A stretch of 64,000 bases of DNA, taken from the NCBI RefSeq assembly GCF_004217545.1, contig NZ_SHKY01000001.1, forward strand, positions 2,976,001 to 3,040,000. The letters run 5' to 3'. Position 1 is the first letter of the stretch. Each line of letters starts with the position of its first letter. Made by a program: the position numbers and the translations under genes. Shown in pieces: positions 33,714 to 43,144 of the stretch. Source of the stretch: Krasilnikovia cinnamomea. Lineage in GTDB: Bacteria; Actinomycetota; Actinomycetes; Mycobacteriales; Micromonosporaceae. The notes beneath the pieces were generated by a model. The model did not search any database and was not told the DNA's origin. It worked only from the letters and a program-made list of their open reading frames with translations.

Positions 33714-35879
33714 CTATGCCGATGACGCGTCGCCCTTGATGGAGCGCAGTAGCACCGAGGCGACGTCGACAACCTCGACGTTGTCCTGTTCGCCCTTTCC
33801 GGTCACGCCGTCGCTGATCATCGTGTAGCAGAACGGGCAGCCCACCGCGATCGTCTTCGCGCCGGTGGCCAGGGCCTCCTCGCTGCGCTCCACGTTGATG
33901 CGCTTGCCGATCTTCTCCTCCATGTACATGCGGGCGCCACCGGCGCCACAGCAGAAGGAGCGCTCGGAGTTGCGCGGCATCTCCTTGAGACCGCCTTCGA
34001 TCGCCGTGCCGAGCACCTCACGCGGCGCCTCGAACACCCGGTTGTGGCGCCCGAGGTAGCACGGGTCGTGGTAGGTGACTCCGCCGTCGACCGGCTGGAC
34101 CGGGGTGAGCTTGCCCTCGGCGACCAGGTGGGCCAGCAGCTGGGTGTGGTGCACGACCTCGAACTTGCCGCCTACCTGCTCGTACTCGTTGCCCAGGGTG
34201 TTGAAGCAGTGCGGGCAGGTGGCGACGATCTTCTTCGTCGGCCGGTCGCCGAACGCCTCGTTGAGGGTCTCGACGTTCTGCTGGGCGAGCATCTGGAAGA
34301 CGAACTCGTTGCCGATGCGCCGGGCCGGGTCACCCGAGCAGGTCTCGCCCTCGCCGAGGATCGCGTAGTTCACCCCGGCCTCGTGCAGGAGCGTGGCCAC
34401 CGCCCGGGTGGTCTTCTTGGCCCGGTCCTCGAACGCGCCCGCGCAGCCGACCCAGAACAGATACTCGAAGTCCTCCACCTCGCCGACCCGGGGCACCTCG
34501 AAGTCCAGGCCCTTGGTCCAGTCCTCGCGGGTGTTCTGCGGGGCACCCCACGGGTTGCCCTTGTTCTCCAGGTTGCGCAGCATGACGCCGGCCTCGGCGG
34601 GGAAGCTCGACTCGATGAGCACCTGGTAGCGGCGCATGTCGACGATGTGGTCGACGTGCTCGATGTCCACCGGGCACTGCTCCACGCAGGCGCCGCAGGT
34701 GGTGCAGGACCACAGTACGTCCGGGTCGATGACGCCCTGCTCGTCGACGCCGCCGATCAGCGGGCGCTCCGACTCGGCCATCGCCAGTACGTCGACGCCC
34801 TTGAGCTGGTCCTCGGTCGCCTTCTCCTCGCCGGTCAGGTCCTTGCCGCCACCCGCCAGCAGGTACGGCGCCTTCGCGTACGCGTGGTCGCGCAGCGAGA
34901 GCACCAGCAGCTTCGGCGACAGCGGCTTGCCGGTGTTCCAGGCGGGGCACTGCGACTGGCAGCGGCCGCACTCGGTGCAGGTGGAGAAGTCGAGCAGCCC
35001 CTTCCAGGTGAACTGTTCGACGTGCGCGACCCCGAACTGGTCCTTCTCCGGGTCGGCCTCCTCGAAGTCCAGCGGCTTGCCCGCGCTGGTCATCGGCTTC
35101 AGGGCGCCCAGGCCGGAACCGGCGGGCTTGTCCGGGGAGCGCTTGAAGAAGATGTTGAAGAACGCCAGGAAGCGGTGCCAGGCGACACCCATGGTGACGT
35201 TGAGCGAGACGACGATGAGCCAGGTCATCGAGATGCAGATCTTGATCAGCGCGACGATCGTCGCCCCGGCCTCCCAGTCCGGCAGGACCCCGCCGATGGC
35301 ATGGCTGACCGGGGCGGCCCAGACGGGGAACTCCAGGTGGCCGGTGGCTGCCTTGAAGCCGCGGATGAGGAAGCCGCAGACCAGGACCGCGACGATGATC
35401 CACTCGACGAAGTAGCCCTGCCACATGGTCGAGCCGGTGAACCGGGACAGGCCACGGCCGCGGCCCGGCCGGTTGCGCAGCCGGATGGCGATCAGCACCG
35501 CGATGCCGATGACGCCCAGCACCCCGATGATCTCGGTGACCAGACCGAACACCGTGAGGTCGCCGACCAGCGGCAGCCCCAAATCGGGGTCGACCACCTC
35601 GAAGTACGCCTCGACGACCAGCAGCGAGAGGACGATGAACGCCACCATGACGAACCAGTGGGCCGCACCGACCACGCCCCACTTGAGCATCCGGGTGTGT
35701 CCGGCGGTCTCCTTGAGCATGGTCACCGTGCGGGTGCCCTTGCCCTCGAAGCGGCCCGGGTCCGGCTGGCCGAGGCGGATGACGGCGGTCATCTTCAGCA
35801 CCGCGCGCACCGCCAGGGATACGGCGACCACCGTGATGGCGGCCGCCAGGACGGTGGCGACGATCTGGACAGCGTGCAT
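33714..35879 (-). CDS. etfD: membrane Fe-S oxidoreductase, ETF-linked electron transfer protein EtfD
   Basis: The 721-residue protein has about five membrane helices (residues 1-250, NarI/heme-b-like), two ferredoxin-type cluster motifs (CTECGRCQSQCP and CTTCGACVEQCP), and two heterodisulfide-reductase cysteine-rich domains (CPHCFNTLGNEY; CCGAGGARMYMEE; CPFCYTMISDG). It matches mycobacterial Rv0338c/EtfD, which accepts electrons from ETF during fatty acyl-CoA dehydrogenation and passes them to menaquinone. The acyl-CoA dehydrogenases at both edges would feed it. It is monocistronic here. Confidence 0.88.
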   Translation of the reverse strand: MHAVQIVATVLAAAITVVAVSLAVRAVLKMTAVIRLGQPDPGRFEGKGTRTVTMLKETAGHTRMLKWGVVGAAHWFVMVAFIVLSLLVVEAYFEVVDPDLGLPLVGDLTVFGLVTEIIGVLGVIGIAVLIAIRLRNRPGRGRGLSRFTGSTMWQGYFVEWIIVAVLVCGFLIRGFKAATGHLEFPVWAAPVSHAIGGVLPDWEAGATIVALIKICISMTWLIVVSLNVTMGVAWHRFLAFFNIFFKRSPDKPAGSGLGALKPMTSAGKPLDFEEADPEKDQFGVAHVEQFTWKGLLDFSTCTECGRCQSQCPAWNTGKPLSPKLLVLSLRDHAYAKAPYLLAGGGKDLTGEEKATEDQLKGVDVLAMAESERPLIGGVDEQGVIDPDVLWSCTTCGACVEQCPVDIEHVDHIVDMRRYQVLIESSFPAEAGVMLRNLENKGNPWGAPQNTREDWTKGLDFEVPRVGEVEDFEYLFWVGCAGAFEDRAKKTTRAVATLLHEAGVNYAILGEGETCSGDPARRIGNEFVFQMLAQQNVETLNEAFGDRPTKKIVATCPHCFNTLGNEYEQVGGKFEVVHHTQLLAHLVAEGKLTPVQPVDGGVTYHDPCYLGRHNRVFEAPREVLGTAIEGGLKEMPRNSERSFCCGAGGARMYMEEKIGKRINVERSEEALATGAKTIAVGCPFCYTMISDGVTGKGEQDNVEVVDVASVLLRSIKGDASSA

Positions 35880-36098
35880 CTGCGTTGCGCCCTTCTCGGT
35901 GCGGCTTGCGGGAGCCGCCCCATGTTACCCACGAGTAATGCTTTTGCACCGTGGCGTGTGCCGCAATCCCTCAAGTCGCCCCGCCGCGCCGCCCCCAGCG
36001 CGAAAGCGCACCCCGAGCGGGTGCCGGGGTGCGCAGTCGATCAGATCGGGAGGGCTGACGCTATCGTCCGGGTCCCCGACGTGGCGCCAGCGGGACGG

Positions 36099-36362
36099 TC
36101 ACCGCCAGCGGGACAGGATGCCGAGCGAGGCCACCATGCACCCGAAACCGATGGCCAGGTTCCAGTACTGCCACGCCGCGACCGGGTACTGCTGCTCGGA
36201 CAGGTAATAGACCACCAGCCAGCTGATACCGATGACGATGAGGGCGACCGCGCTGGCCGGGACCCACACCGGACTCGGCTTCTTGGACTGCGCCGTCGTC
36301 GACGGGCGGATGTCCGTCGGCGGGGTGTAAACCTTCTTCTTGCGAACCTGTGACTTCGGCAC
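36099..36362 (-). CDS. crgA: cell-division protein CrgA
   Basis: The 87-residue protein begins MPKSQVRKKKVYTPP and has two membrane segments (SAVALIVIGISWLVVYYL and WNLAIGFGCMVASLGIL), the typical CrgA layout. CrgA helps recruit PBPs and FtsI to the septum and inhibits FtsZ rings in streptomycetes. GTG 36362 is preceded by AGGAG. The position beside DUF881, sortase and the pkn operon is conserved. Confidence 0.93.
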   Translation of the reverse strand: MPKSQVRKKKVYTPPTDIRPSTTAQSKKPSPVWVPASAVALIVIGISWLVVYYLSEQQYPVAAWQYWNLAIGFGCMVASLGILSRWR

Positions 36363-36560
36363 GGTGGTCTCCTGAGGGCAACAAGTGGCGAACGACCCAC
36401 CGCTGAGCGGCTCCGGGGACCCCGAACGCTGCCCGTGGCGAATAGTGTTCGGCAGTTAGCGTAGTCAAGTCCGCGCCGGTGCAGGCACCGGCCGGGGCAC
36501 AAAGATGTCCGGCGGCGGCGTACGAACCGGTCAATCGGCGATTCGGAGGAGGACACCGGC

Positions 36561-37370
36561 GTGGAGTACACCACGGGCACCCCCTCGTGGCGACTCGTCC
36601 TGCGGCGGGCGATTCGCGGTCTGCGCCCACGCCGGGTCGGCCAGCGCCAGCGCGGGTGGTCCGTCGGCGTACCCCTGATCGCGCTCGCGGCCGGGCTGCT
36701 CTTCACCACCTCCGCGCGGACGGCGGACGGCACCGCGCTGCGCGACGACCGGCGCCCGCAGCTGGCCCAGCTCATCGCGGACAAGCGGGAGCGGCTGGCC
36801 GGGCGGGAGCGGCAGGCCGCGACCCTGCGCGCGGAGGTCGACCAGTCGGCCGGTCAGCTCGCCGAGGTGGATCAGCCGGTCAAGCACGCGCGGCAGCTGG
36901 CCGACTCGCAGCGCGCGGCGGCGGGCTTCACCACGGTACGGGGCCCCGGGCTCACCGTGGTGCTCAACGACTCGTCCCGGCGCGACGCGGGCACGGGCCC
37001 GAATGCCCCGGGCAATGACGATCTGGTCGTCCACCAGGGCGATGTGCAGGCGGTTGTCAACGCGCTGTGGGCCGGTGGGGCCGAGGCAATGTCGATCATG
37101 GATGTCCGCGTGATCTCCACCAGCGCGGTACGCTGTGTCGGCAACACCCTGCTGCTCCACGGCCAGGTGTTCTCACCACCGTTCAAGATCACTGCGATCG
37201 GCGAACCCACAGCGCTGCATCACGCGTTGGAATCGGCGGAAGGTGTCCAACAATTCCGCGATGCGGTCGCCGACTTCGGCCTCGGCTATCAGGAAACCGT
37301 CGAAGGGAACGTGACAGTGCGGGCGTACGACGGGTCGAGTGACCTCCGATCCGCGCGGGTTGCCGAGTGA
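36561..37370 (+). CDS. DUF881 family membrane protein
   Basis: The 269-residue protein starts at GTG 36561. A cytoplasmic basic N-terminus is followed by one membrane segment (residues 34-50), a coiled coil ([20 protein letters not shown]) and the DUF881 domain with [18 protein letters not shown] and [20 protein letters not shown]. It resembles YlxX/YlxW-type proteins linked with cell division. Its stop overlaps the sortase start. Confidence 0.85.
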   Translation: MEYTTGTPSWRLVLRRAIRGLRPRRVGQRQRGWSVGVPLIALAAGLLFTTSARTADGTALRDDRRPQLAQLIADKRERLAGRERQAATLRAEVDQSAGQLAEVDQPVKHARQLADSQRAAAGFTTVRGPGLTVVLNDSSRRDAGTGPNAPGNDDLVVHQGDVQAVVNALWAGGAEAMSIMDVRVISTSAVRCVGNTLLLHGQVFSPPFKITAIGEPTALHHALESAEGVQQFRDAVADFGLGYQETVEGNVTVRAYDGSSDLRSARVAE

Positions 37371-39043
37371 TGGTCCCCCCGGAGTACCCGGAGGGTGCCC
37401 CGAGCTCCGGACGGCACCGCGCTCCCGATGGTGACGCACACACGGCGTACATTCCACGCGTTTCGGATTCGGCTCCGGGCGGGGTGCCCGGCGGGCCACT
37501 CGATCCGCCACTCGGGCTCGGCGTCACGATCTCCCCCGATCCGGACCACCCGAGCGCCCCCGAGCCACCGGCTGTCACCCCGTGGGAGCAGCCCCGAGGT
37601 CGGGGCGGGGTACCCGGCATGCGCGGCGCGCACCCGGTGGTCGGCGCGGCCTCCGTCCCGCCGCCACCCGCCACACCACCGACCGGCCCCACCGCGCCGC
37701 ACGGCGTCGCGCCGCATGCGGCGTCGCTGCACAATGCCCCTCCGCACGCTGCTGCGCCGCACCTGGCGTCGCCCCACGGCGGCCCGCCAGCCGGCCCAAC
37801 GCAGCCGCCGGGGCTGCCGCAGCGTGGGCGCGCGCAGGTCAACGGCCAGGCCGGGACCTACCGCTCAGGAGAGGCGATGCCGCCGCAGGCCCGGGGCAGC
37901 GCCATGCCTCCCGGGGCCGCCGTCCCGGTGTCGCCGCTCGACGGGCACCCCGGTGAGCAGCCACGGCGCTACCCCACCGGCACACCGCAGCCACCGCCGG
38001 GCCTCCGGCTCGGTACGCCACCCGGACTCGGCCCGGCCGCGCGGGAACCGGACCCGTCCGCGACGGCGCTGCTCCGTACCATCGACGGGCCCACCGGTCT
38101 GCTCCCCTCGGTGAGCCCGCGCCCGAACACCGACCCCGCCCCGGCCGGTGCGAAGCCGGCGGCCAAGGCCGGCGACGTCGCGGTCGGCGCGGCGTCCGTG
38201 GCGGCCGCTGCCGCCGCGGCGGCCGCCGAGCCGGGCGAGCCCGCCGGGGACGCCGACGACGGCAAGCCGCGCCGCGGCGAGAAGGTGGTCAAGCTCCGCC
38301 CGGAGCAGACCCAGGACGGCTACAAGAGCGTCTACTCGGAGCTGACCCGGCCGACCCTCGGCTCGCGGATCCGTTCGGCGATCCGCGTCTCCGGCGAGCT
38401 GATGATCACCTTCGGGGTCGTCGTGCTGCTCTTCGCCGGTTACGAGGTGTTCGGCAACTCGGCCGAGGTGGACGCCGAGCAGAGCAGCCTCGGCGACGAA
38501 CTGGACCAGCAGTGGGCCGACCCGACCGTCGCGCCCACCACCGGCCCGGCCAAGAACGCCCCGGCCGCGCCCGGCAAGAACCTGATCGGCCGGCTCTACA
38601 TCCCGAAGCTGGACAAGGAGTGGGTGGTCGTCAACGGCGTCCGCCCGCAGGACATCCGGTACGCCCCCGGGCACTACCCGGAGACGGCACTGCCCGGCAA
38701 GGTCGGCAACTTCTCGGTCGCGGGCCACCGGATCCGGAAGATCTTCTGGCGGCTGGACGAACTGCAGAAGGGCGACGTCATCGGCGTCGAGACCCGCACC
38801 GACTGGTTCGTCTACCGGGTGACGAGCCAGGCGATCGTCAAGCCGTCGGCGGTCGAGGTGGTGGCGCCCGTGCCGAACCGGCCCGGGGCGAAGCCCTCCA
38901 AGGCGATGCTGACGCTGACCACCTGCAACCCGAAGTTCAACAACTATCAGCGACTGATCGTGCACGCGGAGCTGGTCTCCTCGTCCAAGCGCGATCCGGG
39001 TGTGGCGGACGCCGGCAAGCCGGCCGAGATCAAGGCGGGATAG
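37367..39043 (+). CDS. class E sortase with long proline-rich cytoplasmic tail
   Basis: The 558-residue protein has about 330 Pro/Ala/Gly/His-rich residues, a membrane segment ([19 protein letters not shown], about 345-365), then the sortase barrel. The catalytic His is in [10 protein letters not shown], the Cys in [10 protein letters not shown], and the Arg in [10 protein letters not shown]. Class E sortases anchor surface proteins with LAxTG-like signals. The tail contains a His/Pro/Ala-rich run (around residues 105-145). The start is GTG 37367 or ATG 37370, overlapping the DUF881 stop. Confidence 0.9.
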   Translation: MMVPPEYPEGAPSSGRHRAPDGDAHTAYIPRVSDSAPGGVPGGPLDPPLGLGVTISPDPDHPSAPEPPAVTPWEQPRGRGGVPGMRGAHPVVGAASVPPPPATPPTGPTAPHGVAPHAASLHNAPPHAAAPHLASPHGGPPAGPTQPPGLPQRGRAQVNGQAGTYRSGEAMPPQARGSAMPPGAAVPVSPLDGHPGEQPRRYPTGTPQPPPGLRLGTPPGLGPAAREPDPSATALLRTIDGPTGLLPSVSPRPNTDPAPAGAKPAAKAGDVAVGAASVAAAAAAAAAEPGEPAGDADDGKPRRGEKVVKLRPEQTQDGYKSVYSELTRPTLGSRIRSAIRVSGELMITFGVVVLLFAGYEVFGNSAEVDAEQSSLGDELDQQWADPTVAPTTGPAKNAPAAPGKNLIGRLYIPKLDKEWVVVNGVRPQDIRYAPGHYPETALPGKVGNFSVAGHRIRKIFWRLDELQKGDVIGVETRTDWFVYRVTSQAIVKPSAVEVVAPVPNRPGAKPSKAMLTLTTCNPKFNNYQRLIVHAELVSSSKRDPGVADAGKPAEIKAG

Positions 39044-39045
39044 CC

Positions 39046-39321
39046 GTGTACGGCTGGATCTGGCGCAAGCTCCCCGGTGGCCTGTGGGGCAAGCTCACCG
39101 GCTCGATCGTGCTGACCACCGCGGTCGGGGTGCTGCTGTGGTACGTCGTCTTCCCGTGGGCGACCCCGTTGCTACCCTTCGACGACGTGCAGGTCGGCAC
39201 TGAGCAGACGCAGCAGGACCCCAACACGGTGCCCGGCGCGGACGACCCGGACCTGGGCCCGGACGAGATCCCGTACAGCACCCACTCGAACGAGCCCGAA
39301 CCGAGCCCCAGCAACAGGTGA
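39046..39321 (+). CDS. small membrane protein of the sortase locus, 91 aa
   Basis: GTG 39046 lies two bases after the sortase stop. One membrane segment (GSIVLTTAVGVLLWYVVFPW) is followed by an acidic, Pro/Asp-rich extracytoplasmic tail. Proteins of this kind are conserved between the sortase and trpG in related actinobacteria. The function is unknown. Confidence 0.8.
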   Translation: MYGWIWRKLPGGLWGKLTGSIVLTTAVGVLLWYVVFPWATPLLPFDDVQVGTEQTQQDPNTVPGADDPDLGPDEIPYSTHSNEPEPSPSNR

Positions 39322-39325
39322 CGCC

Positions 39326-39973
39326 GTGCGCATCCTCGTGATCGACAACTACGACTCGTTCGTCTTCAACCTCGTGCAGTACCTCGGCCAGTTGGGCGCG
39401 GAGTGCGAGGTCCGGCGCAACGACGAGATCAGCGTGGCCGAGGTCGGCCGGTTCGGCGCGGCCGGGATCCTGCTCTCCCCCGGCCCGGGCACACCGGACC
39501 GCGCGGGCATCACGATGGACGTCATCACGGCGTACGGGGGCGAGCTCCCGCTGTTCGGGGTCTGCCTCGGCCATCAGGCGATCGGGGCGGCATACGGGGC
39601 CACGGTGACCCGCGCGCCGGAACTGCTGCACGGCAAGACGTCGCTGGTCCGGCACAAGGGCGAGGGCGTGCTGGCCGGCCTGCCGGACCCGTTCACCGCG
39701 ACGCGGTACCACTCGCTGGCCGTGCTGCCCGAGACCCTGCCCACCGAGATCGAGGTGACGGGCTGGACGGAGTCCGGCGTGGTCATGGCGATGCGGCACC
39801 GGGAGCTGCCGATCGAGGGTGTGCAGTTCCACCCCGAGTCCGTGCTCACCGAGGGCGGGCACACCATGCTGGCGAACTGGCTCGCCGCCTGCGGCCTGCC
39901 ACAGGCCCGGGACCGCGCACCCGAGCTGGCCGCCGAGGTGGAGGCCCGCCGCCGGGCGGCGTTCGCCGCCTGA
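39326..39973 (+). CDS. trpG: glutamine amidotransferase, anthranilate/aminodeoxychorismate synthase component II
   Basis: The 215-residue protein has the class I GATase triad: Cys in FGVCLGHQAIG, His and Glu in GVQFHPESVLTEGG, and the oxyanion motif LLSPGPGTPDRAG. It would supply ammonia to TrpE or PabB. The position at the end of the pkn region matches the trpG/pabA beside pknB in mycobacteria and streptomycetes. GTG 39326 starts four bases after the previous stop. Confidence 0.9.
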   Translation: MRILVIDNYDSFVFNLVQYLGQLGAECEVRRNDEISVAEVGRFGAAGILLSPGPGTPDRAGITMDVITAYGGELPLFGVCLGHQAIGAAYGATVTRAPELLHGKTSLVRHKGEGVLAGLPDPFTATRYHSLAVLPETLPTEIEVTGWTESGVVMAMRHRELPIEGVQFHPESVLTEGGHTMLANWLAACGLPQARDRAPELAAEVEARRRAAFAA

Positions 39974-39991
39974 CAGGGACCTCGCCGCGCA

Positions 39992-41794
39992 TCACGGCTG
40001 CAGCAGGCCGCCCAACGGGTCGTCGCCGCCACCGTTGCCACCCGGCGGGGTGGTGTCGTCCGGGCTCGGCGAGACGGAACCGCTCGGGGTCGGCGAGGTC
40101 TGCGGCACGCTGATGAAGATCGTGACCGTGCCGCCCTTGGCGAGCTTGCGGCCGGCCTTCGGGTTCTGGTCGACGACGACGCCGGGCGTGTCCGACGGGG
40201 GGCCGTCCGCAACCGTGGCGCTCAGCCCGACGGCGTCGAGCGCGGCCCGCGCCTGGTCCTCGTTCTTGCCCTTGAGCGGCGGAACCTCCACCACGTTGCC
40301 CCTGGAGATCTGCACCTTGATCTTGGTGCCCGGGGCGACATGCTCACCGGCCCGCTCCACGGAGACCACCGTGTTCACCGGCGCGTCGCTGTTCACGCTG
40401 TCGAAGTCCGGGACCAGACGCGCCTTGGCGAAGGCGGTCACCGCCTGCTCCTTGGTCGCGCCCCTGAGGTCGTCGGGCACCAGCACGACCGCCGGGCCGG
40501 TGCACACCGTGTACGAGCCCGGCACGGTCTTCTCGACGAGCTGATTCGCCGGCGGGTCCTGCTTGCTGATCTTGCCCTTCGTGCAGTCCTCGCCGGTGTC
40601 CGGGTCGCCCTCGGTGATGCCGGTGAGCCCCCTGCGCGCGAGCGCGTCCCGCGCGTCGTCGGGCGTCAGCCCGACGAGCTTGGGCATGGCGACCGTGACC
40701 GGCTCCTGCTGCTGGCCGGTGTCGCCCTTGTTGTTGAGCCAGAAGCCGACCCCGGCCGCCACGAGGGCGAGCACGGCGAGGGCGGACAGGATCGCCACGA
40801 CGAACGACGAGCTGCGCCGCTGTGGCGACTGCGGCGGCATCGCGCCCGGGATCGGGCGAGTCATGGTGGTCTGGCCGGACTGCTGGTACATCGGCCCGCC
40901 CAGCGCCATCGTCTCGGCCTCGGACATCACCGGGGTGGCCATGACGGGGCGGCCCGCGACCGCGCGCAGCGCGTCCGCGCGCATCTCCTGCGCGCTCTGG
41001 TAGCGGTTGAGCGGATTCTTCGCCAACGCCTTCAGCACGATCGCGTCGACGTCCGGCGGCACCTCGCGGTTGATCTGGCTGGGCGCGCGCGGATCCTCAC
41101 GTACGTGCTGGTAGGCCACGCTGACCGGGCTGTCGCCGACGAACGGGGGATGGCCGACCACCAGCTCGAACAGCACGCACCCGGCGGCGTACACATCGGA
41201 GCGGGCGTCGACGGACTCGCCGCGCGCCTGCTCGGGGGAGAGGTACTGGGCCGTGCCGATGACCGCGCTGGTCTGGGTCATGGTGGTGGCGCCGCTGGCC
41301 AGGGCCCGGGCGATGCCGAAGTCCATGACCTTGACCTGGCCGTTCTGGGTCAGCATCACGTTGCCGGGCTTGATGTCGCGGTGGATGATGCCGTGCCGGT
41401 GGCTGAACTCCAGCGCCGCGCAGATGTCCGCGATCATCTCCAGGGCCCGGCGCGGCTGGATCCGCTGCTCGGCGGCGAGCACCTCCTTGAGGGTGCGGCC
41501 GTTCACGTACTCCATGACGATGAACGGCAGCTTCTCCCCGGTGGAGGAGACCTCCTCGCCGGTGTCGTAGACGGCGACGATCGCGGGGTGGTTGAGGGCC
41601 GCGGCGTTCTGTGCCTCGCGGCGGAAACGCTCCTGGAACGTGGCGTCGCGGGCGAGGTCCGTACGCAGCATCTTGATCGCCACGTCCCGGCCGAGCCGGA
41701 GGTCGCGGCCGCGGTGGACCTCGGCCATGCCGCCGTATCCGAGCAGCTCGCCGACCTGGTACCTGCCACCGAGCAGGCGGGCCTGCGCCGTCAT
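39992..41794 (-). CDS. pknB: Ser/Thr protein kinase with PASTA repeats
   Basis: The 600-residue protein has an N-terminal Hanks kinase: glycine loop GYGGMAEVHRG, Lys41, HRDIKPGN (Asp140), DFG at 158-160, and activation-loop threonines in TMTQTS. A membrane segment lies at about 334-355, followed by three PASTA domains and a Pro/Ser-rich tail. PknB senses muropeptides or lipid II and controls growth and division. The start overlaps the pknA stop by four bases. The 3' end is 18 bases from that of trpG (convergent). Confidence 0.95.
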   Translation of the reverse strand: MTAQARLLGGRYQVGELLGYGGMAEVHRGRDLRLGRDVAIKMLRTDLARDATFQERFRREAQNAAALNHPAIVAVYDTGEEVSSTGEKLPFIVMEYVNGRTLKEVLAAEQRIQPRRALEMIADICAALEFSHRHGIIHRDIKPGNVMLTQNGQVKVMDFGIARALASGATTMTQTSAVIGTAQYLSPEQARGESVDARSDVYAAGCVLFELVVGHPPFVGDSPVSVAYQHVREDPRAPSQINREVPPDVDAIVLKALAKNPLNRYQSAQEMRADALRAVAGRPVMATPVMSEAETMALGGPMYQQSGQTTMTRPIPGAMPPQSPQRRSSSFVVAILSALAVLALVAAGVGFWLNNKGDTGQQQEPVTVAMPKLVGLTPDDARDALARRGLTGITEGDPDTGEDCTKGKISKQDPPANQLVEKTVPGSYTVCTGPAVVLVPDDLRGATKEQAVTAFAKARLVPDFDSVNSDAPVNTVVSVERAGEHVAPGTKIKVQISRGNVVEVPPLKGKNEDQARAALDAVGLSATVADGPPSDTPGVVVDQNPKAGRKLAKGGTVTIFISVPQTSPTPSGSVSPSPDDTTPPGGNGGGDDPLGGLLQP

Positions 41795-43143
41795 AGCGTC
41801 TGTCGTCCTTCGCTCGCGTGGTCCAGGCTGCGCGCTCCGCCAACCTGTTGAATAGCACGGTACGACTCCGCCGGCGGTTCAGCGGCCACCGCCGCCGTGG
41901 TCCGCACAACACCCAGCGAGTTCGTATTGCCCTGGTTGAGTAGGAACGAGATGACTCCGGCGCACAGCAGCACCAGCAGGGCCAGCACCACGGCGAGCAC
42001 GATGAGCACCTGGCGGCCGCCCGAGCTCTGCGGGGCCGGCTGCTGCTGGTGCGCCTGCGGCACCAGCGGTTGCGCGTACGGGTTGACCTGCGGCACGGAC
42101 GCCGCGCCCCGGGCCTGACTGCCCGAGACGGGTCGCGGCACGGGCGGGTACGGCGGCCGGGCCTGGCCCGACATGGGGTGCCCGGGCGGGCCGGACGACG
42201 GCGCCCCGGAGTGCGGGCGGTTCGACACCGGTGCGGCACCCTGCGGCCGGTTCATGGCCGGGCCGCCGGACTGCGGCCGGTTGACCGGCACGGAACCGTT
42301 GGGCACGGGCTGCTGTGCCGCCGTGGTCAGCGACGACGCGGCCTGCCGGGCCACCGCGGCCATGGCCGAGGCGGTGGGCCAGCGGGTGGCCGGGTCCTTG
42401 GCCAGCGCGCGGTCGACGATCGCGCGGACCGCGGGCGGGATGTCCGGGGGCAGCGGCCGCGGGATGTCGCGGACGTGCTTCATGGCGATCTCGATCGGGG
42501 TCGCCCCGTCGAACGGCCGGTGCCCGGAGAGGCACTGGTAGGCGACCACGCCGAGGGCGTACACATCGGACGCCGGGGTGGCCACGCCGCCGGAGGCCTG
42601 TTCCGGGGAGATGTAGGAGGCGGTGCCGAGCACCGAACCGGCGACCGTGAGCTGGCCGACCAGCTCGGAGCGGGCGATGCCGAAGTCGGTGAGCACCAGC
42701 GTCCCGTTGGGACGGACCAGCAGGTTGCCGGGCTTCACGTCGCGGTGCACGATGCCGTTCGCGTGCGCGGCCTGCAACGCGTCGGCGGCCTGCGCCACCA
42801 GCGCCATCGTGCGGCCGGGGGTGAGCCGGCCGACCCGGCTGAGGGTACGGGACAGCGCGTCGCCCTCGACGTACTCCATGACCAGGAACGCCAGCTGCTG
42901 GTCGCTGCCGTAGTCGTAGACGTCGACCACGCCGGGGTGGTTGATCGTGGCCATGGTGCGGGCCTCGCCCCGGAAGCGCTCCGCGAAGCCGGGCTCCTCC
43001 AGCAGGGCGGGCAGCAGGATCTTCACGGCGACCGTACGGCCGAGCACCTCGTCGGTGCCGCGCCACACGTCGCCCATGCCGCCGCCCGCGATGCGCTCGT
43101 CGAGGCGGTAGCGGCCACCAAGGGTCACGCCAGGGCTGATCAT
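41791..43143 (-). CDS. pknA: Ser/Thr protein kinase
   Basis: The 450-residue protein has the kinase motifs AGGGMGDVWRGTD, Lys41, HRDVKPGN (Asp135), LTDFGIARS and GTASYISPEQA. A Pro/Gln-rich juxtamembrane stretch and one membrane helix (VLIVLAVVLALLVLLCAGVI) follow, with a short outer tail and no PASTA repeats. It is the usual partner of PknB in control of cell shape. It is translated after pbpA with a one-base gap. Confidence 0.94.
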   Translation of the reverse strand: MISPGVTLGGRYRLDERIAGGGMGDVWRGTDEVLGRTVAVKILLPALLEEPGFAERFRGEARTMATINHPGVVDVYDYGSDQQLAFLVMEYVEGDALSRTLSRVGRLTPGRTMALVAQAADALQAAHANGIVHRDVKPGNLLVRPNGTLVLTDFGIARSELVGQLTVAGSVLGTASYISPEQASGGVATPASDVYALGVVAYQCLSGHRPFDGATPIEIAMKHVRDIPRPLPPDIPPAVRAIVDRALAKDPATRWPTASAMAAVARQAASSLTTAAQQPVPNGSVPVNRPQSGGPAMNRPQGAAPVSNRPHSGAPSSGPPGHPMSGQARPPYPPVPRPVSGSQARGAASVPQVNPYAQPLVPQAHQQQPAPQSSGGRQVLIVLAVVLALLVLLCAGVISFLLNQGNTNSLGVVRTTAAVAAEPPAESYRAIQQVGGARSLDHASEGRQTL

Positions 43144-43144
43144 C

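Noticed and set aside
31081..36353. Very long plus-strand open frames opposite the CBS proteins and EtfD
   Set aside because: They are antisense shadows of high-GC genes with biased third positions, and their translations are low-complexity and without domains. The minus-strand products are clear family members.
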